A DNA stretch of 50,989 nt from Saprospiraceae bacterium (GTDB taxonomy: Bacteria; Bacteroidota; Bacteroidia; Chitinophagales; Saprospiraceae). Each line of letters begins with the position of its first letter. The stretch's first letter is position 1. Under the pieces are notes generated by a model. That model made no database searches. It saw only the letters and a program-made list of their open reading frames with translations, and had not been told where the DNA came from. The DNA lies in contig JAHDHF010000004.1 of NCBI GenBank assembly GCA_020631455.1, positions 1 to 50,989 on the forward strand, given 5' to 3'. The translations under genes were made by a program, and so were the position numbers. Positions 25,618 through 35,237 of the stretch are shown here, piece after piece.

Positions 25618-26515
25618 TGAATACCACGTACCTGTACTCCTTGATGAATGCATCGAGGCATTGGACATAAAGGAAGATGGAGTCTATGTCGATGTCACTT
25701 TTGGTGGCGGCGGACATAGTCGAGCAATACTCGAACGACTGGGACCAAATGGCAAACTGATTGGTTTTGATCAAGATGCTGAAGCGATAGCAAATGCTCC
25801 AAATGACCCTCGTCTACATTTGTATCAATCAAATTTTGAGCACTTCGCTCGCTATCTTGATATAGAAGGCGTTTCGCAGATCGATGGGATTTTAGCTGAC
25901 TTAGGCGTTTCGTCGCATCAGATTGATGCTCCTGAGCGTGGCTTTAGTCACAGATTTGATGGGCCGCTTGATATGCGAATGTCAACTGATCCTCAGTTAA
26001 TGACTGCTTCAGATTTTTTGCAGTCTGTATCAGTAGAAGAGCTGCAATCTGTATTGAGTAAATATGGAGAAGTGAGAAATGCAGCAACTGCGGCACGTAC
26101 AATTGTAACAGCACGTGAGAGTCAACCACTCTCAACAACGAGCCAATTAGTAGATGTGCTCGGCTCTTGCATTAGAGGAAAGCGTTCGCGTTATCTATCG
26201 CAGGTTTTTCAAGCAATTCGCATAGCAGTCAATCGAGAGATGGAAGTGCTCGAAGCTTTTTTAATGAGTGGGGTGGAGTCTCTCAAACCAAGTGGCAGAT
26301 TTGTCATCATAAGTTATCACTCATTAGAAGATCGCCTTGTCAAACGAATCTTAAAAACGGGCTCTGCAGATGGTGAAATTGATCAAGACGAATATGGAAA
26401 TATTTATCGTCCATTCAAATTGCCTTCTAAGCAGCCAATTCTTCCGAGTGAAAACGAACTCAAACAAAACCCTCGATCACGTAGCGCTAAGCTGCGAGTT
26501 GGAATAAAAAAATAG
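25610..26515 (+). CDS. rsmH: 16S rRNA (cytosine(1402)-N4)-methyltransferase
   Basis: A 301-aa SAM methyltransferase (MraW). It has a HVPVLLDECIEAL start, SAM-binding VDVTFGGGGHSRAIL, GILADLGVSSHQID, and RGFSHRFDGPLDMRM. The C-terminal half shows ISYHSLEDRLVKR. I chose ATG 25610 because the family begins just before HVPVL; the open frame extends 23 codons further into mraZ without family resemblance. It overlaps the mraZ end by 8 bp and is followed by the ftsL-like gene after 3 bp. Confidence 0.96.
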   Translation: MASEYHVPVLLDECIEALDIKEDGVYVDVTFGGGGHSRAILERLGPNGKLIGFDQDAEAIANAPNDPRLHLYQSNFEHFARYLDIEGVSQIDGILADLGVSSHQIDAPERGFSHRFDGPLDMRMSTDPQLMTASDFLQSVSVEELQSVLSKYGEVRNAATAARTIVTARESQPLSTTSQLVDVLGSCIRGKRSRYLSQVFQAIRIAVNREMEVLEAFLMSGVESLKPSGRFVIISYHSLEDRLVKRILKTGSADGEIDQDEYGNIYRPFKLPSKQPILPSENELKQNPRSRSAKLRVGIKK

Positions 26516-26518
26516 ATT

Positions 26519-26869
26519 ATGAAAAATCAGTTGAAAAATATCCCAAAATATATACGAAGCTTAAATGGATGGAATCTCATAAGCCGGAATTTCTATTTCG
26601 TCATGTTTTGTACTGCATTATTATGTTCAGCTGTTTGGGTATCCGTATCTATCGAAAACGAAGTGCGACAAGTTTACAAATTGCGTACTGAGTTAAACTC
26701 AATAAAAACAACATATAATTATAAAAACAGCCTTGTGTCTCAGAAAATGCGTATGACCGAAATAGCAAAATTAGTCAAGCCTTATGGCTTCGTTTTTTCT
26801 GAGCAACAACCTTATCGTGTACCATCACAAACTACTAAACCAGTACCACAATACGCAACAATACCATGA
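26519..26869 (+). CDS. ftsL: FtsL-like cell division protein
   Basis: A 116-aa bitopic protein in the FtsL position between rsmH and ftsI. It has a short basic cytoplasmic N-terminus, one membrane helix (about residues 27-46) and a periplasmic helical region (about 47-90) suited to coiled-coil pairing with an FtsB-type partner. Sequence conservation in this family is low, so the call rests on topology, size and synteny. It overlaps ftsI by 4 bp (ATGA). Confidence 0.8.
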   Translation: MKNQLKNIPKYIRSLNGWNLISRNFYFVMFCTALLCSAVWVSVSIENEVRQVYKLRTELNSIKTTYNYKNSLVSQKMRMTEIAKLVKPYGFVFSEQQPYRVPSQTTKPVPQYATIP

Positions 26870-28983
26870 GTCAAAAGGGCAATATCGTTTTTAATGGCCG
26901 CTTGATTTTCGCATTTATTTTTCTTCTTGGTCTAAGCATTTTTATTAAAACAGCTTATGTACAAAGAGTCGAAGGTGAAAAATGGATGAGTAAACGAGAT
27001 GCGATTCAGCTTCAAGTGAAACCACTTGAAGCTGATCGTGGTGAGATATTGTCTCGCAATGGACGCGTATTAGCGACGTCTCTGACGTACTATACATTGC
27101 ACATGGACCCTCTCGCATCTGGTATTACAGATGAATTATTTGCACAACATGTAGATGAATTAGCTTATCAGCTCGCACTACATACTGATGCAAATTTGAC
27201 TCCTGGAGGATGGAGGGAGCGTCTTAAAACTGCGCGTGAAACTGGTAAGCGTTATTTACTAATCAAGAAGAATGTTGCAGAAGATGAATTAAAGATTTTT
27301 AGACAATTTCCTTTATTTTCTTTAGGTCGTAACAGCGGAGGGTTAATTGTTGAGCCTACTAAAAAACGTGAGCGTCCGTTCAATTTACTAGCAGATCGGA
27401 CGATTGGTCGCGATAGAGAGAATAAACCCGTTGGGCTTGAGGCAGCATTCGATGATGTTTTATCAGGTCAAGAGGGTAAAATGGTCTGGCGGAAAATCGA
27501 TGCAGGAGTTTGGGTGCCTGATGATATTGCACTGGTAAATCCTAAAAGTGGCAATGACATAATCACAACAATTGATATTAATAAACAGGATATTGTAGAG
27601 TCTGCTTTATTGAAAAGACTTGAATATCATGATGCTGAATATGGTACTGCTATCTTAATGGATGTTCAAACAGGTGATATTGTCGCTATCGCAAATTTAT
27701 CGAAACTTGAGAATGGCGGCTATTGGGAGACGTATAATAATGCAATTGGAAAATCGACTGAACCAGGTTCAACCTTTAAATTAGCAACTGTATTATCACT
27801 TTTGGAGGATGAGTACATTTCTTTAGATGATTCTATTTCTATAAACTATGGAAAAGCTCAATTTTTTGAGCAAGAAATGGTTGATGCTGGTAGAGAATCG
27901 TTCTCTATGAATAGAACAACTGTCCAGCGTGCCTTCGAAATTTCATCAAATGTAGCTTTTGCAAATTTAGCAGACTATTATTATCGTGATACTCGAAATG
28001 AAGGTCAATTCTTAAAGAATTTACAATCATTTGGTTTAAGAGATCGTACTGAAATTTCACTATTAGGTGAAGCGGATCCTTTTATCAAAGAACCAGGTGC
28101 AGATGGTTGGTCAGGTACAACGATTCCATGGATGTCTATTGGTTATGAAGTTCAGCTAACACCTTTGCAAATGCTGACATTTTATAATGCAATAGCAAAT
28201 GATGGAAAGCAAATGCGTCCTCGATTAGTACAAGAAGTTAGAAAATATGATTCGGTTAAAAAATATTTTAAACCACAAATCATAAATAAGCGAATTGCTT
28301 CTAAAAGAGCTGTTTCCCAAGTTCAGTCGCTTTTAGAAGGAGTCATGATTCGTGGAACTGGACGTGATTTACAGCCAACATATTTTAGAGCAGCGGGTAA
28401 AACTGGTACGACGCAATTAAATTACCGAAATGGCAAATCGAATTTGAAGTACCAAGCTTCATTTGCTGGATATTTTCCTGTAAAAAACCCAAAATACTCA
28501 TGCATTGTTGTTATTAATGATCCTAAAGCGAATGGATACTATGGTAGTACTGTTGCTGGGCCAGTGTTTAAGGAAATTGCTGAACGTATTTACAGTATTG
28601 ATAAGCAATTACATGTCAGTGAATCTTTTATTCCCGATAGATTACGATCTTTATCAAGTGAGTTAGGATATCAAGTTGGTCAGTCAGAAGAATTAGAGCA
28701 AATAGCTGAACATCTCGATTTACCAATTGATTATCGGACGCAGTCAGAGTATGCAATATTGATGAAAGATGGTCAAGAGAATCTGTCCTTGATGAAACGC
28801 TCTGTAGTACATGGAGTTATACCTGATGTTAGAAATATGGGAGTACGTGATGCAGTTTTTGCATTAGAAAATCTCGGAATGCAAGTAGAAGTTAGAGGTG
28901 AAATTGGTAAAGTGAAACGACAAACAATGAAACCTGGAAGTAAAATAATGAGAGGAGGAAAGATTACGATCTTTTTAGAGTGA
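26866..28983 (+). CDS. ftsI: Septal peptidoglycan transpeptidase (class B PBP3/FtsI) with PASTA domain
   Basis: A 705-aa division transpeptidase. There is an N-terminal membrane anchor (about residues 13-29) and a dimerisation/pedestal domain starting with the RGEILSRNGRVLA block. The penicillin-binding domain has active-site Ser302 in STFK, SSN at 360-362 and KTG at 512-514. A single PASTA-like domain closes the protein (about 645-705, VIPDVRNMGVRDAVFALENLGMQV... ). It cross-links septal peptidoglycan as the partner of FtsW, encoded downstream. The 4-bp overlap with ftsL indicates coupling. Confidence 0.95.
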   Translation: MSQKGNIVFNGRLIFAFIFLLGLSIFIKTAYVQRVEGEKWMSKRDAIQLQVKPLEADRGEILSRNGRVLATSLTYYTLHMDPLASGITDELFAQHVDELAYQLALHTDANLTPGGWRERLKTARETGKRYLLIKKNVAEDELKIFRQFPLFSLGRNSGGLIVEPTKKRERPFNLLADRTIGRDRENKPVGLEAAFDDVLSGQEGKMVWRKIDAGVWVPDDIALVNPKSGNDIITTIDINKQDIVESALLKRLEYHDAEYGTAILMDVQTGDIVAIANLSKLENGGYWETYNNAIGKSTEPGSTFKLATVLSLLEDEYISLDDSISINYGKAQFFEQEMVDAGRESFSMNRTTVQRAFEISSNVAFANLADYYYRDTRNEGQFLKNLQSFGLRDRTEISLLGEADPFIKEPGADGWSGTTIPWMSIGYEVQLTPLQMLTFYNAIANDGKQMRPRLVQEVRKYDSVKKYFKPQIINKRIASKRAVSQVQSLLEGVMIRGTGRDLQPTYFRAAGKTGTTQLNYRNGKSNLKYQASFAGYFPVKNPKYSCIVVINDPKANGYYGSTVAGPVFKEIAERIYSIDKQLHVSESFIPDRLRSLSSELGYQVGQSEELEQIAEHLDLPIDYRTQSEYAILMKDGQENLSLMKRSVVHGVIPDVRNMGVRDAVFALENLGMQVEVRGEIGKVKRQTMKPGSKIMRGGKITIFLE

Positions 28984-28992
28984 GAGTAAGAC

Positions 28993-30435
28993 GTGACAAA
29001 AGACCTTAAAATATTAATCCCCCAGCATGTTAATGAGTCAGTAATCATTAACGGTATTTCTACTGACTCAAGAAAAGTAGAAAAGGGGGAGGTCTTTGTT
29101 GCTATTATTGGAGATCAAGCTGATGGTCACAATTATCTCACTCAAGCAGTTCAAAATGGCGCTTCTGCTTTAATTGTATCAAAACCAATTTCGACTAATA
29201 TTTCGGAAGATGTTATAGTATTAAGTGTTGATGATACTTCTGCCGTGTATGCTGACTTGTGTTCAGCTTGGTTTGATGTTCCTTCGAATAAACTTAAGTT
29301 AGTAGGAATAACTGGAACAAACGGTAAAACAACTGTCGCAACCTTATTATACCAAGCGTGTACAGCTCTAGGATTTAAATGTGGTCTGATATCTACTGTA
29401 GAATATAAAATACATAATCAGACATTTAAATCTACGCATACAACACCGGATGCTTATAGATTCAATCAATTGTTAAATGAGATGGCAAATGGAGGATGCG
29501 AATATGTCTTTGCTGAAGTAAGTTCTCATGCAGTTGCTCAAAAAAGAATTTATAGTTTACACTTTGTAGGTGCAGTTTTTACTAATCTTACGCATGATCA
29601 TCTTGACTATCACGGATCATTTACAGAATATCGTAATGCTAAGAAAACTTTCTTTGACGAGTTGCAATCAACTTCTTTTGCGATTATAAATTCTGATGAC
29701 AAAAACGGTCGCTTTATGATTCAGAATTGTAAAGCACACATTTTCAATTATTCTTTACGCTCAAAAAAAGAATATTCTGCTAAAATTTTAGAACAAAATT
29801 TGCTTGGACAGTTATTAAGAATCAACCAAAATGATTTACATATTCGTTTAATTGGAGCGTTTAATGTGTATAATGTTTTGGCTGTAATTGGTGTTTTAGA
29901 GCAACTCGGATTTGAAACTGATCAGTACTTGCCAGTATTAAGCCAAATTCAAGGTGCCAAAGGGCGATTCCAATCTATATATAATCATACTAGAAATCTT
30001 GTTGGAATTGTTGATTACGCTCATACTCCTGATGCGCTCGAAAATGTATTAAAAACAATTCAAGATATTAATGAGAAAGGTCGAGTAATAATCATTTTCG
30101 GTTGCGGCGGTGATCGTGATAAAACGAAACGACCAAAAATGGGTGCTATTGCATCAACGTTGAGTGATATAGTAATCGTTACATCAGACAATCCACGTAC
30201 CGAAGACCCACAAGCAATTGTAGAAGACATACTAGATGGTGTTCCTAAAAATAAGTCTAACTCAATATTTGTAAATTTAGATAGATATCAAGCAATTAAG
30301 ATGGGAGTACAGCTCGCTCAGGATGGAGATATAGTATTAGTAGCAGGAAAAGGACATGAGGATTATCAAATACTCAGTTCTGGAAAAATTCATTTTGATG
30401 ATTATTTAATCTTACAAGAATGTTTTACTTCATAA
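28993..30435 (+). CDS. murE: UDP-MurNAc-L-Ala-D-Glu:meso-diaminopimelate ligase
   Basis: A 480-aa Mur ligase that adds the third amino acid of the stem peptide. It has an ATP P-loop GTNGKTT at 108-114, a TTPDAYRFNQLL block and VDYAHTPDALENVL. DNPR at 399-402 is the signature of ligases using meso-diaminopimelate rather than lysine, in line with a Gram-negative wall. The likely start is GTG at 28993 (MTKDL...), 9 bp after the ftsI stop; no better ATG is present. Confidence 0.95.
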   Translation: MTKDLKILIPQHVNESVIINGISTDSRKVEKGEVFVAIIGDQADGHNYLTQAVQNGASALIVSKPISTNISEDVIVLSVDDTSAVYADLCSAWFDVPSNKLKLVGITGTNGKTTVATLLYQACTALGFKCGLISTVEYKIHNQTFKSTHTTPDAYRFNQLLNEMANGGCEYVFAEVSSHAVAQKRIYSLHFVGAVFTNLTHDHLDYHGSFTEYRNAKKTFFDELQSTSFAIINSDDKNGRFMIQNCKAHIFNYSLRSKKEYSAKILEQNLLGQLLRINQNDLHIRLIGAFNVYNVLAVIGVLEQLGFETDQYLPVLSQIQGAKGRFQSIYNHTRNLVGIVDYAHTPDALENVLKTIQDINEKGRVIIIFGCGGDRDKTKRPKMGAIASTLSDIVIVTSDNPRTEDPQAIVEDILDGVPKNKSNSIFVNLDRYQAIKMGVQLAQDGDIVLVAGKGHEDYQILSSGKIHFDDYLILQECFTS

Positions 30436-30445
30436 GATAGAAACA

Positions 30446-31696
30446 ATGCTTTACCATTTATTTTCGTATTTAGAGAATCAGTATCAAATACCTGGCGCGT
30501 CATTATTTGACTATATCAGTTTTCGTGGTGGTGTAGCTATTGTTATATCGTTATTGGTTTCTTTAGTATTTGGTGGCAAAATTATTAAAATTATAAATGA
30601 ATTTCAAGTACATGAAAAACAACGTGTATTAGGTCTGCCTGGAGAGCAAGCAAAGGCAAAGACACCTACAATGGGTGGTTTAATAATGATTCTAGCAATT
30701 GTTTTGCCTTGTTTATTGATGGGGCGACTTGATAATATTTATATACAAGTACTGTTGGGTTCGACACTTTGGTTAGGATTCGTAGGCTTTTTGGATGATT
30801 ATTTAAAACTAACTCGGGGTAAAGATGGACTTGCAGGAAAGTATAAGATTATAGGTCAAGTTCTTCTCGGTATTGTAGTAGCCTTTGTTATGCTTTTACA
30901 TGAAGATGTTACCGTGCGAATGAAAGAAAGCGTTGCAAATAAGTATGGTTATGAGATTCTGAAAGCGTTCGCTCCAATCGATATTAATGGAGTTGAAATA
31001 ACGTATGTACATGCAAAAGCGCCATTAACCAATGTCCCGTTTTTCAAAGAAAATTTATTTGATTATCAGGATATTTTGTGGTTCATTGACTTAAATTCAC
31101 CACTAGTATTATGGATTATTTTTATCCCGGTTGTCATATTTATTATTACTGCAGTATCAAATGCAGCTAATTTAACAGATGGCTTAGATGGATTAGCAGC
31201 TGGAACTTCTGCAATTATTGGATTTGTACTTGCAGTATTTGCCTATGTAAGTGGCAATACATTATTAGCAGAGTATCTCAATGTGATGTATTTGCCGAAT
31301 ACAGCTGAAATTGTCATTTTTTGTGGTTGTTTTTTGGGAGCTTGTATTGGCTTTCTTTGGTACAATGTATTTCCAGCTAAAATCTTTATGGGCGATACAG
31401 GTAGTTTGACTTTAGGAGGTCTTATTGCAGTTGTAGCAATCATGCTACGTAAAGAGTTACTCATTCCGTTAATGTGCGGGATTTTCGTAATCGAAAATTT
31501 GTCGGTAATACTTCAAGTCTCTTATTTTAAATACACGAAACGTAAATACGGTGAAGGAAGGCGAATATTTCTTATGTCGCCTTTACATCATCATTTTCAA
31601 AAGAAGGGCTGGCATGAAGCAACAATCGTTTCACGTTTTTGGATTGTCGGGATTCTTTTGGCGATCCTTACCATGATTACACTTAAAATTCGATAG
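30446..31696 (+). CDS. mraY: Phospho-N-acetylmuramoyl-pentapeptide-transferase
   Basis: A 416-aa polytopic enzyme making lipid I from UDP-MurNAc-pentapeptide and undecaprenyl phosphate. Catalytic landmarks are GFLDDYLKL, NLTDGLDGLAAG, KIFMGDTGSLTLGG and SPLHHHFQKKGWHE. Around ten membrane segments are evident. It is longer than the about 360-aa E. coli enzyme owing to a periplasmic insertion (about residues 155-215), which I believe is usual in Bacteroidota. It is followed without a gap by murD. Confidence 0.97.
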   Translation: MLYHLFSYLENQYQIPGASLFDYISFRGGVAIVISLLVSLVFGGKIIKIINEFQVHEKQRVLGLPGEQAKAKTPTMGGLIMILAIVLPCLLMGRLDNIYIQVLLGSTLWLGFVGFLDDYLKLTRGKDGLAGKYKIIGQVLLGIVVAFVMLLHEDVTVRMKESVANKYGYEILKAFAPIDINGVEITYVHAKAPLTNVPFFKENLFDYQDILWFIDLNSPLVLWIIFIPVVIFIITAVSNAANLTDGLDGLAAGTSAIIGFVLAVFAYVSGNTLLAEYLNVMYLPNTAEIVIFCGCFLGACIGFLWYNVFPAKIFMGDTGSLTLGGLIAVVAIMLRKELLIPLMCGIFVIENLSVILQVSYFKYTKRKYGEGRRIFLMSPLHHHFQKKGWHEATIVSRFWIVGILLAILTMITLKIR

Positions 31697-33001
31697 ATGG
31701 AAAGTGTTAAACGTATAGCAATATTAGGGGCGGGTGAAAGTGGCCTTGGAGCGGCTCGACTTGCCAGAAAAAATGGTGTATCAGTATTTCTCAGTGAGCT
31801 TCAACTGATTCCTGAGAAATTGAAAGTACAATTAGTAAAGCTCAATGTTGAGATCGAAGAGCGCTTTCATACATTGGCTAACCTAATAGAAGGAGTCGAT
31901 TTTGTTATCAAAAGTCCAGGGATACCAAATGGTATTCAAATTCTAAAGAAAATTAAAGAATCTGGTGTACCTATTATTTCAGAAATAGAGTGGGCAAGTA
32001 TGCATTGCAATAAACCTGTGATAGCAATTACGGGATCTAACGGAAAAACAACAACTACACTTCTTACAACCCATATCTTAAATTCAGCAGGTCGCAATGC
32101 AATTTCATGTGGAAATATCGGAAATAGCTTTTCAGCAGCAGTTGCTGATGATAAGGCTGATATTTTTGTAGTTGAAGTTAGTAGTTTTCAGCTTGATGAT
32201 ATTCTATCATTTAAGCCAAACGTTGCTGCAGTTCTGAATATAACACCTGATCATCTCGATCGATATCGTTCCTTTGATCATTATGCTCATTCTAAAAAGC
32301 GAATTACTGAAAATCAATCTGAAGATGATATTCTTGTTATTGATGAACAACAAAAACAACTCGAATCAATTCAGACAAACGCAACGAGCATAAGTATTCT
32401 GCCACAAGAAATTGATTTTATTCAACTTAATTCAGGTATCACTATTTCTTCACACGAAACAGATTTAATAGGACGCCACAATATGTTGAATGCTGCTTTT
32501 GCTAGTGAGATTGCGCTGCAGTTTGGTGTGAGTGAAGTGGAATTACGATCTGCGCTTTCAACGTTTAAAAATGCACCGCATCGTCTCGAAAACGTAGCTA
32601 CAATAAATGGTATTCAGTATATTAATGATTCTAAAGCGACAAATCTTGATGCGGTTCAATTTGCTCTTGAAGGTATCGAAAAGAATATAATTTGGATAGC
32701 TGGAGGTGTTGATAAAGGAAATGATTACACGTTGATTCAGGATCTTGTTGCTAAAAAAGTAAAAGCAATAATTATTCTTTCTGAAGAAACTTCAGCAATT
32801 GAAAATGCATTCTCTCATATAGTTTTGAATATAATTGATGCACGATCAGCAAGCGAGTCGATTAGACTTGCAAATCGATACGCTAATGATGGTGATGTTG
32901 TTTTACTATCACCTGCATGTGCAAGTTTTGATTTATTCGATAATTATATAGATCGAGGAAATCAGTTTAAAGAAGCAGTTAAGCAGTTAAAAAATAAATA
33001 A
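31697..33001 (+). CDS. murD: UDP-N-acetylmuramoylalanine--D-glutamate ligase
   Basis: A 434-aa Mur ligase adding D-Glu to UDP-MurNAc-L-Ala. It has an N-terminal Rossmann-like GAGESGLGAARLA, a P-loop GSNGKTT at 113-119, then NITPDHLDRY and the C-terminal NDSKATNLDAV and AGGVDKG. ATG directly follows the mraY stop. Cytoplasmic step between MurC and MurE. Confidence 0.97.
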   Translation: MESVKRIAILGAGESGLGAARLARKNGVSVFLSELQLIPEKLKVQLVKLNVEIEERFHTLANLIEGVDFVIKSPGIPNGIQILKKIKESGVPIISEIEWASMHCNKPVIAITGSNGKTTTTLLTTHILNSAGRNAISCGNIGNSFSAAVADDKADIFVVEVSSFQLDDILSFKPNVAAVLNITPDHLDRYRSFDHYAHSKKRITENQSEDDILVIDEQQKQLESIQTNATSISILPQEIDFIQLNSGITISSHETDLIGRHNMLNAAFASEIALQFGVSEVELRSALSTFKNAPHRLENVATINGIQYINDSKATNLDAVQFALEGIEKNIIWIAGGVDKGNDYTLIQDLVAKKVKAIIILSEETSAIENAFSHIVLNIIDARSASESIRLANRYANDGDVVLLSPACASFDLFDNYIDRGNQFKEAVKQLKNK

Positions 33002-33002
33002 A

Positions 33003-34136
33003 ATGGCAACTTTACGGTATACAAATATATTATTCAAAGGCGATAAGCCTCTATGGTTAGCACTCGGTTTGTTAATCTTGTTTTCATTTGTTGTATTGTA
33101 TAGCAGTACAGCTGGGCTTGCTGCTGATTCAAATCTGCCTTCTTATTATTTCTTATTCAAGCACGGCTTTTTTGTTGTTGCTGGTGTCGCCATTATGGCT
33201 GCTATTTCGAATATACGGCCTAAAATGATCCTCAATGTCTCAGCAATATTGTGGCTGCTTTCTATAGCTTTACTTGTGTATACTCTTTTATTTGGAGTAG
33301 AATACAATGATGCTCGAAGATGGATTCGATTGCCTGTTATTGGAATGACGTTTCAACCTTCTGAGTTTGCAAAAGTTGCTTTACTATTATATGTAGCACG
33401 TGAGCTCACAAATAGACAAGGAGTCATTAAAGATTTGAGTTCAGCATTTATGCCGATCATTATTCCTGTTTGTCTTACTTGTTTGTTGATTGCACCATCT
33501 GACTTGAGTACAGCATTACTAATGTTTGTTAGCTGCCTTGTCCTCATGTTTGTTGGGCGTGTGAGTATAAAATACATTTTTTGGCTTATCGGGATTGGAC
33601 TTTTTTTATTTTCTATATTGTATTTGTTCGGCACAATCTTCCCTGATGTGATCCGTGTCCATACATGGACTGGTAGAATAGATGAATTTGTTAATACAGA
33701 CGGAGGGTATCAAGTTCAATACTCAAAGATGGCGATAAGTGAAGGCGGCCTTTTTGGTGTAGGAGCTGGAAATAGTGTCTTCCGTAATTTTTTACCTCAC
33801 CCGTATTCTGATTTTGTTTATGCATTTATTGTAGAGGAATATGGCCTTTTAGGTGGTGGTTTTCTTGTCGCTATTTTTTCGATTATTATGTGGCGAGTCT
33901 TTCGCATTGTTAATAAAACGAAGATGACATTCGAAGCACTTGTCGCTTTTGGCCTTGGTTTTATGCTTGTGTTACAAGCATTTATTAATATGGCAGTAGC
34001 AGTCAAACTTGTTCCAGTTACAGGCTTGCCGATGCCATTTATGAGTCTTGGAGGCACATCTTTATTATTTACTGCTATGGCATTTGGGATAATTCTAGGT
34101 GTAAGCAATTTCTTGACAACAGAAGTGCCTGAATAA
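33003..34136 (+). CDS. ftsW: Septal peptidoglycan glycosyltransferase FtsW (SEDS family)
   Basis: A 377-aa membrane protein with about ten transmembrane helices. SEDS-family landmarks include YNDARRWIRLPVIGMTFQPSEFAKV, LIAPSDLSTALLM, GGYQVQYSKMAISEGGLFGVG, a SDFVYAFIVEEYGLLGG block and the C-terminal GLPMPFMSLGGTSLL. It polymerises lipid II at the septum together with FtsI. It lies 1 bp after murD and is immediately followed by the TTG start of murG. Confidence 0.96.
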   Translation: MATLRYTNILFKGDKPLWLALGLLILFSFVVLYSSTAGLAADSNLPSYYFLFKHGFFVVAGVAIMAAISNIRPKMILNVSAILWLLSIALLVYTLLFGVEYNDARRWIRLPVIGMTFQPSEFAKVALLLYVARELTNRQGVIKDLSSAFMPIIIPVCLTCLLIAPSDLSTALLMFVSCLVLMFVGRVSIKYIFWLIGIGLFLFSILYLFGTIFPDVIRVHTWTGRIDEFVNTDGGYQVQYSKMAISEGGLFGVGAGNSVFRNFLPHPYSDFVYAFIVEEYGLLGGGFLVAIFSIIMWRVFRIVNKTKMTFEALVAFGLGFMLVLQAFINMAVAVKLVPVTGLPMPFMSLGGTSLLFTAMAFGIILGVSNFLTTEVPE

Positions 34137-35237
34137 TTGAGTACTCGACCACATATCATAATCGCAGGCGGGGGCACTGGTGGTCATGTATTTCCAGCCA
34201 TTGCAATTGGCCAGGAAATACGCGATCATTTTCCAAATGCAACAATTCAGTTTGTTGGGGCACTTGGTAAATTAGAAATGGCAAAAGTTCCTGCAGCTGG
34301 TTTTTCAATCACTGGCCTTTGGATATCTGGTTTTTCTAGGGGAAAAATATATAAGAATATTGCCTTGCCAATTAAGCTCATTAGTAGTATTCTTAAAAGT
34401 GTGAGTATTGTTAATAGAATTAAGCCTGATGTTTGTATCGGTGTAGGCGGATATGCGAGTGGTCCTTTATGCTATGTAGCTGCCAAACGCGGCATTCCAG
34501 TCGTTCTCCTCGAACAAAATAGCTATCCAGGAGTGACGAATAAATTACTTGCAAAAGTCGCTTCACATATATGTACTGCATTTCCAAACATGGATCGTTT
34601 TTTTGGATCGACTCCTATTACACAAACAGGTAATCCAATTCGACAGACTATACTTGAATGTTCTTATTCAAAAGAAGGCGCCCGTGCTCAACTTGGTATT
34701 GATCCGAATAAAAAAACTATTTTTTTAACAGGAGGATCTTTAGGTGCAGGTACGTTAAATGCAGCAATGGCAAATAGCCTTCAGCAATTAAGAGAATCTG
34801 AGATTCAGATTATTTGGCAGTGCGGAAAAGGCTATATCGAGCAATATGAAAACAGCGAAGTAGCTCAGCTCGAAAATGTTCATATTTCTGCTTTCGTTGA
34901 AGATATGGGTATAGCTTACCAAGCAGCTGATTTAGTAATTGCACGAGCTGGAGCGTTGACGATCTCAGAATTATGTGCCTTGAATAAAGCTTCTATTCTT
35001 GTGCCATCTCCGAATGTCGCAGAAGATCATCAAACAGAAAATGCTAAAGCACTTGTTGAATCTGGAGCAGCAATTTATGTAAAAGATTCTGATGCCGAAA
35101 TGAAACTTGTTCCTGTTGCACTTGAAACAATTGGAAATGATGAAAAGCTAAATCAATTATCAAAGTCGATACAGCAATTTGCTCGACCAGATGCGACTCA
35201 GCAAATACTCGATGTCATACAATCTCACTTAAAGTAA
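34137..35237 (+). CDS. murG: UDP-GlcNAc:lipid I N-acetylglucosaminyltransferase
   Basis: A 366-aa GT28 enzyme that makes lipid II on the cytoplasmic face. The N-terminal IAGGGTGGHVFPAIAIG loop, GVGGYASGP, LLEQNSYPGVTNK, GGSLGA and the donor-binding ARAGALTISEL are present. The start is a TTG directly after the ftsW TAA; an ATG is not available at a sensible position. Gap-free packing on both sides shows cotranscription. Confidence 0.96.
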   Translation: MSTRPHIIIAGGGTGGHVFPAIAIGQEIRDHFPNATIQFVGALGKLEMAKVPAAGFSITGLWISGFSRGKIYKNIALPIKLISSILKSVSIVNRIKPDVCIGVGGYASGPLCYVAAKRGIPVVLLEQNSYPGVTNKLLAKVASHICTAFPNMDRFFGSTPITQTGNPIRQTILECSYSKEGARAQLGIDPNKKTIFLTGGSLGAGTLNAAMANSLQQLRESEIQIIWQCGKGYIEQYENSEVAQLENVHISAFVEDMGIAYQAADLVIARAGALTISELCALNKASILVPSPNVAEDHQTENAKALVESGAAIYVKDSDAEMKLVPVALETIGNDEKLNQLSKSIQQFARPDATQQILDVIQSHLK

